A stretch of 64,000 nt of DNA, from assembly GCA_958295665.1 (NCBI GenBank), contig OY282558.1, forward strand, positions 353,257,034 to 353,321,033, given 5' to 3'. Below are positions 22,221 through 31,440 of the stretch, one piece after another (the first letter of the stretch is position 1; each line of letters starts with the position of its first letter). The notes beneath the pieces were generated by a model. The model searched no databases, was not told the origin of the DNA, and saw only the letters and a list, made by a program, of their open reading frames with translations. This DNA comes from Tipula vernalis (taxonomy: Eukaryota; Arthropoda; Insecta; Diptera; Tipulidae). A program made the translations under genes and the position numbers.

Positions 22221-22533
22221 AGAAAACTTAAATTAACTTAAGAAATTTAACGAAGTTTCGTTCAATTTCATCTGTCACTTAAAAAAAATTAATGGTGCGA
22301 AAATATGCGTACAAACTTAAAAAAAGTTAAGAAAAGCAATTAAAAGAAACGTCATAGGCTTTTGTTTTAAAGAAAATAACCAAAAAAATCTTTTGTTGTA
22401 TGCGGATGGACTTGTGATAAATATTTAATTAAATTGTAAGTATTATAATTGCACATTATAATTAATTGACCATAATAGAATAAGTATAATCTATAATATA
22501 TCAGAATTAAGATTTTTTTTTTATTCTTTTTAG

Positions 22534-22722
22534 ATGGAAAATGGTTATGATTGCCTTATCGAAAGCGTTCGAAATCATAAATGCATTTATGATAAAACCA
22601 GTAAGGATTTCAAGAACACCATTACGATGGAAAAGGCATGGAATGAAGTAGCAGAGGCAACAGGATTAACAAGTGAGTATCACTACAATAATGCGTTTAT
22701 TATGCATTTTTATTGTACATAA
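22534..22722 (+). CDS. MADF (Myb/SANT-like) domain exon of the Harbinger element
   Basis: Encodes the first part of a MADF domain: residues 7-46 include LIESVRNHKCIYDK, DFKNTITMEKAWNEVAEATGL. PIF/Harbinger transposons carry such a second protein, which helps the transposase reach the nucleus and bind DNA. The MADF similarity ends at GLT, immediately followed by GTGAGT (22670-22675), a plausible splice donor. The remaining codons to the stop at 22722 would then be intron. The rest of the protein was not found downstream, so the gene is probably truncated. Confidence 0.6.
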   Translation: MENGYDCLIESVRNHKCIYDKTSKDFKNTITMEKAWNEVAEATGLTSEYHYNNAFIMHFYCT

Positions 22723-22764
22723 TTAACATTGAAATTTTTATAGTGATTCCTCCATTCCTATAGT

Positions 22765-22920
22765 GTATCTAGCATCGCATGCTGCCATTAATACTATGCT
22801 AAAGTATTTCTTGTAATTGAAAAACTGGCTGCCTGATCGTAGTGGGCACTGTATGGCAACATGTTTGCCGTCGATTGCCCCCAAACAGTTGGGCATATTC
22901 CACAAAAGCATAGTTGGAAT
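22765..22920 (-). pseudogene. PIF/Harbinger transposase fragment (DDE_4)
   Basis: Read on the minus strand, this gives [18 protein letters not shown], then [24 protein letters not shown]. That is the most conserved block of Harbinger-type nucleases: GAIDGKH holds the first catalytic Asp, and the MA..DA block holds the second. Only about 50 residues remain; the N terminus and the final Glu region are missing. It shows that the element once had its own nuclease and is now non-autonomous. Confidence 0.8.
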
Positions 22921-23100
22921 GTCAAAAAAAATTAGTTTCGTTAAAATTTTTAATTTTTTTTAAGTTTGTAAGTTATCTATAGTTACACCTTTAATTTTTC
23001 TTAAGTGACAGATCTAACTTAACGAAGCTTCGTTAAATTTCTAAAGTGGCGTTTAAGTTTCTTTAATTCTTAATTTTTAAGTTTAGAATTTTTCGCTGGT

Positions 23101-23245
23101 CACCACTTGAGACGGCATGATTTAATGGTCCCAGTTCTTATCCATATCTGTATAAAATGACATTCTACAACATTATAGATTAACTAACTAACAATGAATG
23201 TGTTTCACAGCAAAAGGTGTAGTAGCAAAGTACATTGTTGCTTCA
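23101..23245. other. Short spacer before the SINE
   Basis: No gene seen. Confidence 0.4.
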
Positions 23246-23259
23246 AATAAAAGGGGCTA
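23246..23259. repeat. SINE target-site duplication, left copy
   Basis: AATAAAAGGGGCTA, identical to 23629-23642 on the other side of the SINE. Confidence 0.9.
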
Positions 23260-23628
23260 CCGAGCAAACGGCGCAGTGGTTAAAGCTGTGGCGGTTGGAT
23301 CGAGAGGTACCGGGTTCGAATCCCTATAGGAGCAGGATGCAAAAAGGATTTTTCATCATCTGATTACGATCAGTGATGAAGATGAACACATCTATGACCC
23401 CCTGTTGAGAGTGCAGAATCCATGGACCGACCCATCTTTCATGTCAGCAGTATAGGTTGGCATGAAGCAATGCAATGTGCAGGTGGTTTATACAGAAACG
23501 GGTCTATAGCCGTTCGTCCTCGATTTGGCTTAACTGCGTAAGGTAGGACGGTAAAAGTAAACTGCGAAAGAGTTGGGAGTGCCTAGAGCCCCATAACAGA
23601 TTGCAGAGTTTCAAAGAGGAAAAAAAAT
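23260..23628 (+). mobile_element. tRNA-derived SINE with perfect target duplication
   Basis: A 369-bp element bounded by a perfect 14-bp duplication. The 5' head (about 23261-23335) is tRNA-like. It has an A-box-like ACGGCGCAGTGG at 23269-23280 and a canonical B box GGTTCGAATCC at 23313-23323, the two internal promoter elements of RNA polymerase III. The body is unrelated to tRNA, and the 3' end is an A-rich tail (AGAGGAAAAAAAATAAT). Intact target duplication and promoter boxes indicate a recent insertion mobilised in trans by a LINE. Whether the head derives from a particular tRNA was not determined. Confidence 0.92.
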
Positions 23629-23642
23629 AATAAAAGGGGCTA
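23629..23642. repeat. SINE target-site duplication, right copy
   Basis: AATAAAAGGGGCTA, directly after the A-rich tail. Confidence 0.9.
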
Positions 23643-23959
23643 AATTCTACGCTGATTTTTTCTTCTACAATGGTGTAATCTAGATTCAAGGAAATGGCAC
23701 TTTCAAGAGATAGACTAGAAGAGTGAGATATTCATCCCCATTTCCTAAAATACGTCAGGATTTTAAAATTGAATAAAAACAACCAGAGTGAAATTTCTAC
23801 AATATGAAAGCGCAATCGCTACCATTAATAATAAAGCTTGTTATATCGCTGAGTGGCTCGCTTTCGTTTACGTCAAATTTTTGTTTACATTTTGGCCCAA
23901 TGAGATATCACAGCGTCAATTTCGGGCCTTTAAACTTCTGAATCGTTCTTGGCTTATTG
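23643..23959. other. Intergenic, no gene recognised
   Basis: ORF 23788-23982 (plus) has no recognisable similarity and overlaps the start of a mariner relic on the other strand. Confidence 0.4.
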
Positions 23960-24240
23960 GTTTAGAAAAGGACTTGACATAACCACACAGAAAAAAAATC
24001 TAAAGTTGTCAAATTAAGGGATCTCTGCCAATTTATAATCTCGTCCTTCAAGGGTTCTCGAAGAAGTAAGGTCCACCAACCTACAATCCGCACCAAAATG
24101 GAATTTTTTCATACACAGCAATTTTGTTTGTTTAGATAGCCGTTCATCCAAAAAAGAATTCGTCGCAAAAGATAATTTTTTGGCTGAAATTCGGGTCAAC
24201 TTCGGCTTGCGTTGGTTGATCGAGTACAGAGCAAGGAACT
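23960..24240 (-). mobile_element. Deleted DD41D mariner relic (catalytic core piece)
   Basis: Minus-strand reading gives VDPNF, KIIFCDE, WMNGYLNKQNC and then, abruptly, NLTTLDFFSVWL. The first part is the DD41D block around the first catalytic Asp, the second is the block around the third. The roughly 100 residues that normally separate them are missing, so this copy has an internal deletion. It is related to, but distinct from, the copies at 8230 and 24570. Confidence 0.7.
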
Positions 24241-24569
24241 AACTGAGGCGGTAAATATAACTTTCACTTGGATGATTAGGTGGTCAAAACTGTGATTTAA
24301 TGACCAATACGTGAATTTCCATAATAGCGTAAATGCAGCATACAGATATATAATAACAGTATTCAGATGTCAAAAAGACTAAACTATGGTGTTAGAATCG
24401 ATATTTAAATTTTATAAACGAAGTTTTATTTATAGTGCTATTTCTGATTACAATGGCACACATTTTCTTTAGCAATTGATTGAGAAAGCGTCTTTCAATA
24501 ACGACGTTCGATTTTTTAAATATAAATAAAACAAGTTGTTAGTTACGTATCCACTTAATTTTTTTTTTT
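24241..24569. other. AT-rich spacer between mariner pieces
   Basis: No gene recognised. Confidence 0.4.
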
Positions 24570-25030
24570 TATTTGAAAGAATATTTGGATGCATAAGTAT
24601 GGAATATAAAGTCGGTAAAATGTCCGCTGCGGCTTTGTTTCGTGGCACGTTCGTTTGTCGTATAAATCTCGCTGAATTTGCTGGAAGGCGTTCGTTATGT
24701 TCACTTTGAGGGCATCAATTGTTTGCTGTTTATTCGAATATACCTGAGATTTAAGCCCCAAAGGAAGAACACATTTTTTCGGTATCCATGTAATCCAGTT
24801 TAGGCCACAAGAAGTTGCTTACCATCAATCTGTAACGCTCGCCGTTGACGGTTATGACAATCCCAGTTTCGTTTTGAAAATAAAATTTAATGATTTGCAC
24901 ACGTTTTTCAACTCTATAGTCTTCAATGGTAATTTGCCAAATACTACAGAACAATTCACAACAAGTTTGGCAGATGTTGCTTTAACGACATGGCTGCTAC
25001 AACCTAACAAATTTCGAGCGTCTATTGGAA
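24570..25030 (-). mobile_element. Internally deleted DD41D mariner-like element
   Basis: On the minus strand a transposase start (IEDYRVEKRVQIIKFYFQNE) is fused directly to a block normally 200 residues further on (NETGIVITVNGERYRLMVSN, FLWPKLDYMD). After a further gap it continues into a C-terminal block (LKSQVYSNKQQTIDALKVNI). The DNA-binding domain and first catalytic Asp are deleted. Downstream of the start, on its 5' side, lies TTTAAAGGGTC, which resembles the terminal TAAAGGGTGG of the intact DD41D element. The 59-bp target copy of the Jockey-like LINE overlaps this end. Confidence 0.7.
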
Positions 25031-25089
25031 GACCCTTTAAATCCAATCAACTTTTAATAATTCTCGTTTAACACGTTATACAGAAATGT
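25031..25089. repeat. 59-bp target-site duplication of the LINE, left copy
   Basis: Starts GACCCTTTAAATCC and ends CAGAAATGT. It is identical to 30380-30438 at the other end of the LINE. Confidence 0.85.
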
Positions 25090-25317
25090 TTTTTTTTTTT
25101 TTTTTTTTTGTATATTTAAAATAAATTGTATTTATTTATTTTATGTAATTACAATCTAGTCTCCTGGAATAATGAGCAATTTGTTTCTGACTCAATTTAC
25201 TAACTTAAATTAATCTATGGATTCTTCCCATTGGCGTTCCATAGTGTTTGGTAAATTGAAGTAAACCACATCTTTGTTGTGGATTTTAGATCAGCATAAT
25301 GCTGCTTAAACTGACAA

Positions 25318-28300
25318 TCACACCAGCTCAAAAGGTTTGGTTCTTTTAAGTCTGCGAACTAAATACGTGATGCTTAGGAGCTGAGTTGCCTCAATGTTCA
25401 CATGTTGGCGGAGCCTTTCTTCGTGTCTCCGTGCTTTTTCCTGGATTTCATTTAAGATGAGGTTCATTTTAAGGTCCCTATGAAGGTCATTGTTCCTGAC
25501 ATACCAAGGTGCATCAACGATGTTCCTTAATACCATATTCTGAAATCTTTGGATGATATTTACGTTGCTCTGTTGGTGGTTTGGCGTCTATTGGAGGGGG
25601 GGATCAAAGTTGAGTAGATTAATCTACCAGCTCCGTAACCTTCCAGTAGGGTGCGCATCACGTGAGCTGTTCTGGTCTTGTATTGGGCAGCTGCGTGATG
25701 GGTACAATTGTGTAAGGGGTAACCTGTTCACAATTCGCAAGTGTACGTACTGCCTCCTCGTGGCAACCACTGGTAACTAAGGCCACTTGGCACATTTTTG
25801 GCCATTTGGCACAGGCTAAAGTACGGCGCTAAAGGAGAAAACCTTGACAAAAAACCCTAATCTAAGGTGGAACAGCATATGCCGAAAGATGAATGGCTGA
25901 TAGGTTAATCAGTCCAAAATATGCGGACTCTGGATACCAGGCACCCTCCAGTTTTATTTAGCCTTCCTGTAGTAAAGCTGGGTGACCTACAGGTGATTTA
26001 CAATTCCCAGCAACTCGTAAGAGTAAAATCAAACGGAATACGGGGCAGGAGTAGGAATATACGGGAGTGGGACAACCCTCTCGAGGTCCTTGAGCTCCAA
26101 TGCTACGGTCTTTCTAGCGGAACTACATGCTGTAGTAAACATCTAGGAGGGAGAGCAATAAGCCCAGATAGTATGTATCATGTACCGGGAGGCAATATTG
26201 TCAGGTTCATTAAGAACCTGAATATTGACTGGACGGATAATTAAGCAGGGGCCAGCACAATAGATCTTTTAGGTCGCAGTGCGAAGTGGCTGATCGCCCG
26301 CATGGCCCTCCGATAATAATAATAATAATACGTTGCTCTGTTTGGTACAACCCCAAAGCTGAATAGCATAAGTCCAAATCGGTTTCAATATTTGCTTATA
26401 AAGTATAAGCTTGTTGTATGTTGATAAAGAAGAGTTCCTTCGCATCAGCCAATACATTTTTCTGTATTTAAGTCTTAATTCTTCACTTTTCTTCTTGACG
26501 TGTGCTTTCCATCGTAGTTTAGCATCCAGGGTCATGCCGAGATACTTAGCTGTGTTTGCATGCGGTATTATTTCCCGATTTATGGTAATCGGAATATGTT
26601 CGATTCGTCTGTTTGTAAAGTTGATGTGAACTGATTTAGCTTCATTTAGTTTTATTCTCCATCTTTTTGTCCATTTATATATTTGAGTTACAGCTGATTG
26701 TAACTTCTGTGTTGATTCTTCGTTGCTTTTTCCAACAGCTAAGATCGCCGTATCATCTGCAAAAGTTGCCACCGTGTTGTTTTCTAATGTAGGAAGATCA
26801 TAAGTGTATAGTAGGTATAAAACCGGCCCTAATACACTGCCCTGTGGAACTCCTGCATTGATTTCTTTCAATTCAGAAAATGTATCATCTAACTTAATTC
26901 TGAAGAAGTTATCTTTCAAGTATGATTCCAGTATCTTAGCAAATTGCATTGGTAGAAGATTCCTTAACTTGTGGTTAAGTCAGACTTAACAGACTTTTTT
27001 CTCCTCTAATGCTTTTCTGGTTATTCTGTGTACTTGATCAATTGTTGAGTGTTGGTTGCGAAACCCGAACTGATGATTTGGGATCAAGTTTTTACTCTCG
27101 ATTATCGGATTTAATCTTTTTACCAGAAGCTTCTCAAAGAGTTTGGACATGACTGGCAATAGCGAAATTGGCCTATAAGACGATGTTATGTGCGATGGTT
27201 TCCCAGGTTTTGGGATCATAATTACTTCTGCAATTTTCCATAAGCTTGGTACACATTTGATTCTAAATGCTGTATTTATATGATTGGTGAGTTTCACCAG
27301 AGCTTTCCTTGGCAGTTCTTTTAAGATTTATGCAGTAATAAGATCGTACCCAGGAGCTTTTTTCGTATTCATATTAGCTTTTATCTCACGCATGACTTCT
27401 TTTGGTGTTGTCGGTAGGATTTCTTTACTTTCTTGCACAGCTTGTTCAGTTATTATCTCGGCTTCCAACGTTTGGTCTTCATGTGGCTGGAATATTTTTT
27501 CGAGGTGTTCGGCAAATTCTCGAGCTTTGTCTTCATTATTTCTAGCCCATTTCTCACCTGCTATTTTTATTGGGGAAATCTGCATTATTGGTCTTTTGAT
27601 TCTTTTGGTTGCTTTCCAAAGAGAATAATCAGTACTGTTTTCATTAGTTAATTTTCTTAAATAGTTGCTGATTGATTCATCTTTCAATTCTTTGATCTCT
27701 CTTCTTAATTGTTGAGTGAGATTGTTCAAATGAGTTTTATCTTGGGGGGCCCTTGTTTGTTGCCATACTCTTCTCGCTCTTCTTTTTTCTGCGAGGAGTT
27801 CCCTAATTTCTATAGGGTAGTTGTTTCCCTTGATTTTCGTTTTAATTTCAGGAGTATTTTCCCAAGCTGATTGCTGTATATCGTTTACAAATTTGTGAAC
27901 TTCTTTGTCTAATTGTTCTTCAGTCTTTAACGGAACCATTAAGTTAATTTTTTGTTCTAGCGATAGTCTAAAGCATGCCCAATTAGTGTGATTATTTACT
28001 AGGAATGGGTTTTTTTCTTTCTGAATGATTTTTTCACTTAACGTTAGAAGTATTGGTGAATGATCAGAGTTTAAGTCGTGGCTTTCATCTACTTGTACAT
28101 AATTTACAGATATGTTCTTTATTAGAAAGAAATCAATCAGATCTGGTACTTTGTTTGGATCAGTTGGCCAGTAGGTTGGTTTTCCAGTTGAGAGGGCTTC
28201 ACAACTGCATTTTCTGATAGCTTTTAGGAGTTCTTTACCCTTAGTCGTTGTTAATCTGGATCCCCATTGGACATTTTTTGCATTAAAGTCTCCTCCAAGT

Positions 28301-28698
28301 ACAAATCGTTTTCCTAATTTACTGAGGAACTCGAGATAATCTTTTTCTTTCATTGAGTGCTTCGGTGGGCAGTAAATACTAGCAATACAAATAGAACTAC
28401 TTTTGGATTTGACAATAACAGCAGTTGCTTGTATTTCTTAAGTTTCATATTTTAACTCCTCATAGTGATGAATACTATTTCTAATTATAACAGCACTACC
28501 TCCTTTAGCAGTGTTTCCAGGGTGAATAGCGTGATATATTTGATAATTTTTAAATTTAATGTTTGATTGTCTAGTGAAGTGTGTTTCCGTGATGAGACAT
28601 ACATCGATTTTTTCTGTGTCCAGGACCACTTGCAGTTCTTGTTGATGTTGCATCAGTCCATTGGCATTCCAACATAGGATTCTAAGATCTTTGGCCAT
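25318..28698 (-). pseudogene. LINE ORF2: endonuclease and reverse transcriptase, interrupted
   Basis: ORF2 starts ATG at 28698 with LRILCWNANGL, LITETHF, then GGDFNAKN near 28300 and SDHSPI near 28050: an apurinic-type endonuclease that nicks the target. The RT follows: IPKPGKPSH and YRPISLLP near 27210, FGFRNQHSTIDQVHR near 27060, GVPQGSVLGP near 26850, and the catalytic FADD near 26755. In-frame stops occur at about 28438, 27328 and 26986. All blocks stay in one frame. Around 26950-26985 about 30-45 codons are missing, removing the RT block with the first catalytic Asp (F.D...AFD in relatives). The frame resumes after the nested insertion: ...GCTKQSN upstream joins VNIIQRFQN at 25574, ending at 25318. 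It cannot encode an active enzyme. Confidence 0.9.
25575..26328 (+). mobile_element. Non-autonomous retroposon nested in the LINE, TAA-repeat tail
   Basis: A 754-bp insertion in ORF2 of the LINE. The 14-bp target duplication TACGTTGCTCTGTT lies at 25561-25574 and 26329-26342. Its 3' end is (TAA)n-like (CCGATAATAATAATAA), the tail type used by I/R1-like LINEs rather than by the poly(A) host. Removing it restores the host ORF2 (GCTKQSN then VNIIQRFQN). No long protein is encoded; ORFs 25553-25780 and 25921-26244 have no similarity. It could be a 5'-truncated LINE or a SINE-like passenger. Confidence 0.85.
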
Positions 28699-30279
28699 TT
28701 TTCTGTTTAGGGATAGCTCCCTTAGTGCTGTACTCTAGTTTCTGTAATCGCTCATCAAATGTATTTAGTCTGCTTAAAATTAATTTAAGTGTTTGACTTA
28801 TATCGTCATTTTGAGCAGTTTTTCCTGGATTTCCGTTGCTCATCATTAATTGAGCATAAGTCATTTTACCAAATTGTCCTTGAGTAGTTCCCGACACTCT
28901 ACGATTTACTTCGGTCGGTTCATCTTAACCGCTTGTTTCCTGAATAAACTTGGATTTTTAGCAATCACGTTCTTATTTTTGATATTTTGCAGTTCAATAG
29001 CGACGCTGCATCCTCTGTAGTTAGCCGGATGGTTTTCTCCACAGTGAACGCATTTAGGTTGAACATTTTGGGCTTTTACGCAATCTTTTGTATGATGTTT
29101 ACCTAAACATTTGACACACCTAGGTTCCCTGTTGCAATATTTTTGTGTATGTCCATAGGCTTGACATTGTTTACATTGTGGTATAAGCTTAGATCTTCTT
29201 AGAGGCTGAATAACCACTTTGCACCCCAAGATGTACTTAATTTGATAAATTTTTTCGATATCTTCATCAGTATCGAAGGTCAACATAAACATGTTGAGAG
29301 GTACTTTGCCTCTCCGTTTTAGCTTAATCGATGCTTCAGTTGCCTTAAATCCTTTTGCTTTCAGGTCATCAATTATTTTATCTGGTTTACACGTAGAGTG
29401 TAAGTTTTTAGCCATGACCCTAATTGGTCTGGTTTGTTTATCTTCAAACGTGTGCCAAGCACGTTTTTCTTCATTTAACATTTTTGTCATTTTTCTGTAT
29501 GTTTCAGCATCTTCTAAGTTTATTTTGATGGTGTTTCCATTCATCACCTTTGCATTAAACTTATCAGTAGCAGTTATTGATTTTATTTTTTCATAGAGTA
29601 CATCGTAGTCTTTGACTTCATCTATTACTATTGGTGGTGGTGGAGGTATTTTTTTTGGTTGTTTCTGGATAATATTTGGAACATTATCCTTTAATTGAGG
29701 TGGGGAGGGCGTATTATTTCATCTCCTTTTTTTTCTCCCACCTTTAACTCTAATCCACTCAGTTTCTCGAGCTAGTTCTTCTTCATCCGTATGATACTCT
29801 TGTGGAGTTGTATTCTGGTTAGGAGTAGAACCGATGTCCTCCTTTGGCTTAAGAGCTTTAACTTCGTTTTCAAGCGTCTTCATACGCTCCTGCATCCATG
29901 CAATTGTAATATTCAGTTGCTTATTTATATTGTTGGCTTCAACTAATGCATTATTAGCTTTACACAATTCGTTGTGAAGCTTTTCTTCGTTTGTAGAACG
30001 AGTGATGTGGCTGCTGGCCCCAATGGAGGGACTATCGCCTCTTATCGGAGAATACGCGACTTTATTACTCCTCTGGAACGGATGTGAATTATCCTTTTCT
30101 GTTTCACTCAAATGAGCTTGTTTATTCACCAACATGTCTTGGGATTGGTTAAAATAATTGTAGTATAGCAATGGCTGGTCTCCCCCAGAATCCATGAGAC
30201 CGACCTCCGAAGAGGGTGGATTTACCTGAGCAACAGCTGTACCACCTGGGGTATTAGTTTCCCTATTTGTTCCGCTCAT
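28682..30279 (-). pseudogene. LINE ORF1: nucleic-acid chaperone (gag-like), zinc knuckles
   Basis: Starts ATG at 30279, 21 bp after an in-frame ATG-like region of the 5' UTR. Residues about 1-185 are polar and low in complexity, with a heptad-like segment (about residues 95-145). After a TGA at 29719-29721 the same frame continues with a Pro-rich stretch and a central RRM-like/PRE_C2HC region. Three zinc knuckles follow (CKQCQAYGHTQKYC, CVKCLGKHHTKDC, CVHCGENHPANYRGC). A frameshift near 28910 separates the last part (SGTTQGQFGKMTYAQLM), which ends at 28682. ORF1 proteins of Jockey elements coat the RNA. With one stop and one frameshift this copy is inactive. Confidence 0.85.
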
Positions 30280-30379
30280 TGCTCATTTATAGTGTACTGC
30301 ACTCGCATCTAGTATTTCGCCGATGCTTCACATCGTTGCCCGGGTGTTACCACGTGGAGGTATAATAGACACATTTGGT

Positions 30380-30438
30380 GACCCTTTAAATCCAATCAAC
30401 TTTTAATAATTCTCGTTTAACACGTTATACAGAAATGT
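30380..30438. repeat. 59-bp target-site duplication of the LINE, right copy
   Basis: Identical to 25031-25089, at the LINE 5' end. Confidence 0.85.
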
Positions 30439-31440
30439 AAAACAATTGTCCGAGTTAACAAAACTAAAAAAAAAAAATCTAATTGTAAACAAAATACTTA
30501 TTTCCGGTTAAACGGTTACTGTTGAAAAATAGCTAGTTGTTTAGCCCAGCGATTCTTAATCTGGGGGTCGCGAATTTTTTTTTTATATAGTGGCGTAACT
30601 AGGTACCCGCAGCACCTACAGCCGTGAGAATTGTTGTTGGGCATAGGCCCACAATATTGAAAAAGCGTTGGAATATGAATTATTTTGGGGGGGGGGGGGG
30701 GGGGGGTAGTTGAGATTATTTTACGGTGCTTTCTAGGTTTCTGATGTTTTTCAAAAAGTTTTATTCGGAGTTTGTATGATAAAGTTATGCGCTTATATTT
30801 GAGTTTTGGAACTTGTGAAATTCCACATATGATGCCCAAATTTCGACATTTATTCGATTTTCTGGGATATTCGAAATGAATCAATAATATTCAGGTTATT
30901 TGCATTTTATATGGCGGTGATTAACGCCATTTCCTTCGATTTTACATAATTAAAACCCTGTATTATTTTCATTTAAGGTAAAAATTATAGTAGACACATT
31001 AAAATTTTAGAACTAATTCACTTTTGTTCGATATGGCCTTCTTTTGCCTTAACTATGACCTTAAGGTGGCCGGAAAAGGCGTTGTATTGGGAACGACATT
31101 GTGTATTTCCTTTGCGTCTGGCAGTGCTGCCAGTAGCGTTGTAACGAGAAATGGTGAACGGTACAACAGAATTAGGCATATATTGAGATGGCTTAACTCT
31201 CGAACAATTTGAAGTTGTGGCTTTCTAGCCAAGTATAGTGCAATAACACTGTTGCGTTTGAATTACATGTTAGGAATTTATTATTTTCCTTTTAACTTAG
31301 ACGCAAATGGGCCTTACAGGCATTCGTACTTACGACCGATTTTTTTCTTCCATTTTTTTATATTCCTTTTCATTGCCGCAACTGTTATAGATTTGGAATT
31401 GAAACATAAATTAATAAAACATCAGACTTTTATTGCAAGC
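30439..31440. other. Intergenic; 20-bp G run, no gene recognised
   Basis: A homopolymer of about 20 G lies at 30687-30706 and makes a run of Pro in ORF 30516-30884 (minus), which is therefore unlikely to be real. ORFs 31024-31212 and 31252-31452 have no recognised similarity. Confidence 0.45.

Larger units (their letters stand above)
21679..23100 (+). mobile_element. PIF/Harbinger-type DNA transposon, internally degraded
   Basis: Terminal inverted repeats: ACCAGCGAAAAATTATAAAC begins at 21679, and the reverse complement (with one change, ATTCTAAAC) ends at 23100. A second copy of the left repeat occurs at 21751. Inner inverted blocks also pair: ACTTAAAAAAAATTAATGG (22277) with its near reverse complement at 22995. 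Inside are a MADF-type ORF on the plus strand (22534) and a DDE_4 transposase fragment on the minus strand (22765-22920), the two-gene divergent layout known for PIF/Harbinger. The short target duplication could not be fixed with confidence. Confidence 0.8.
25090..30379 (-). mobile_element. Nearly full-length Jockey-like LINE with nested insertion
   Basis: A minus-strand non-LTR retrotransposon. Its 3' poly(A) is the T run at 25090-25110, with AATAAA-type signals close by (about 25120-25140). Its 5' end is next to 30380. ORF1 (30279-28682) has nucleocapsid-like zinc knuckles. ORF2 (28698-25318) has an endonuclease and reverse transcriptase and overlaps ORF1 by 17 bp. Both are damaged by a few stops, one frameshift and one internal deletion. 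A 754-bp element (25575-26328) sits inside ORF2. A 59-bp duplication flanks the whole, unusually long for this class. Confidence 0.9.

Noticed and set aside
23260..23340. A functional tRNA gene
   Set aside because: It has an A-box-like and a B-box sequence but no closed cloverleaf acceptor stem; it continues into a SINE body with an A tail and target duplication.
30516..30884. 122-codon minus-strand ORF
   Set aside because: It depends on the G homopolymer (read as Pro) and has no recognisable domain.
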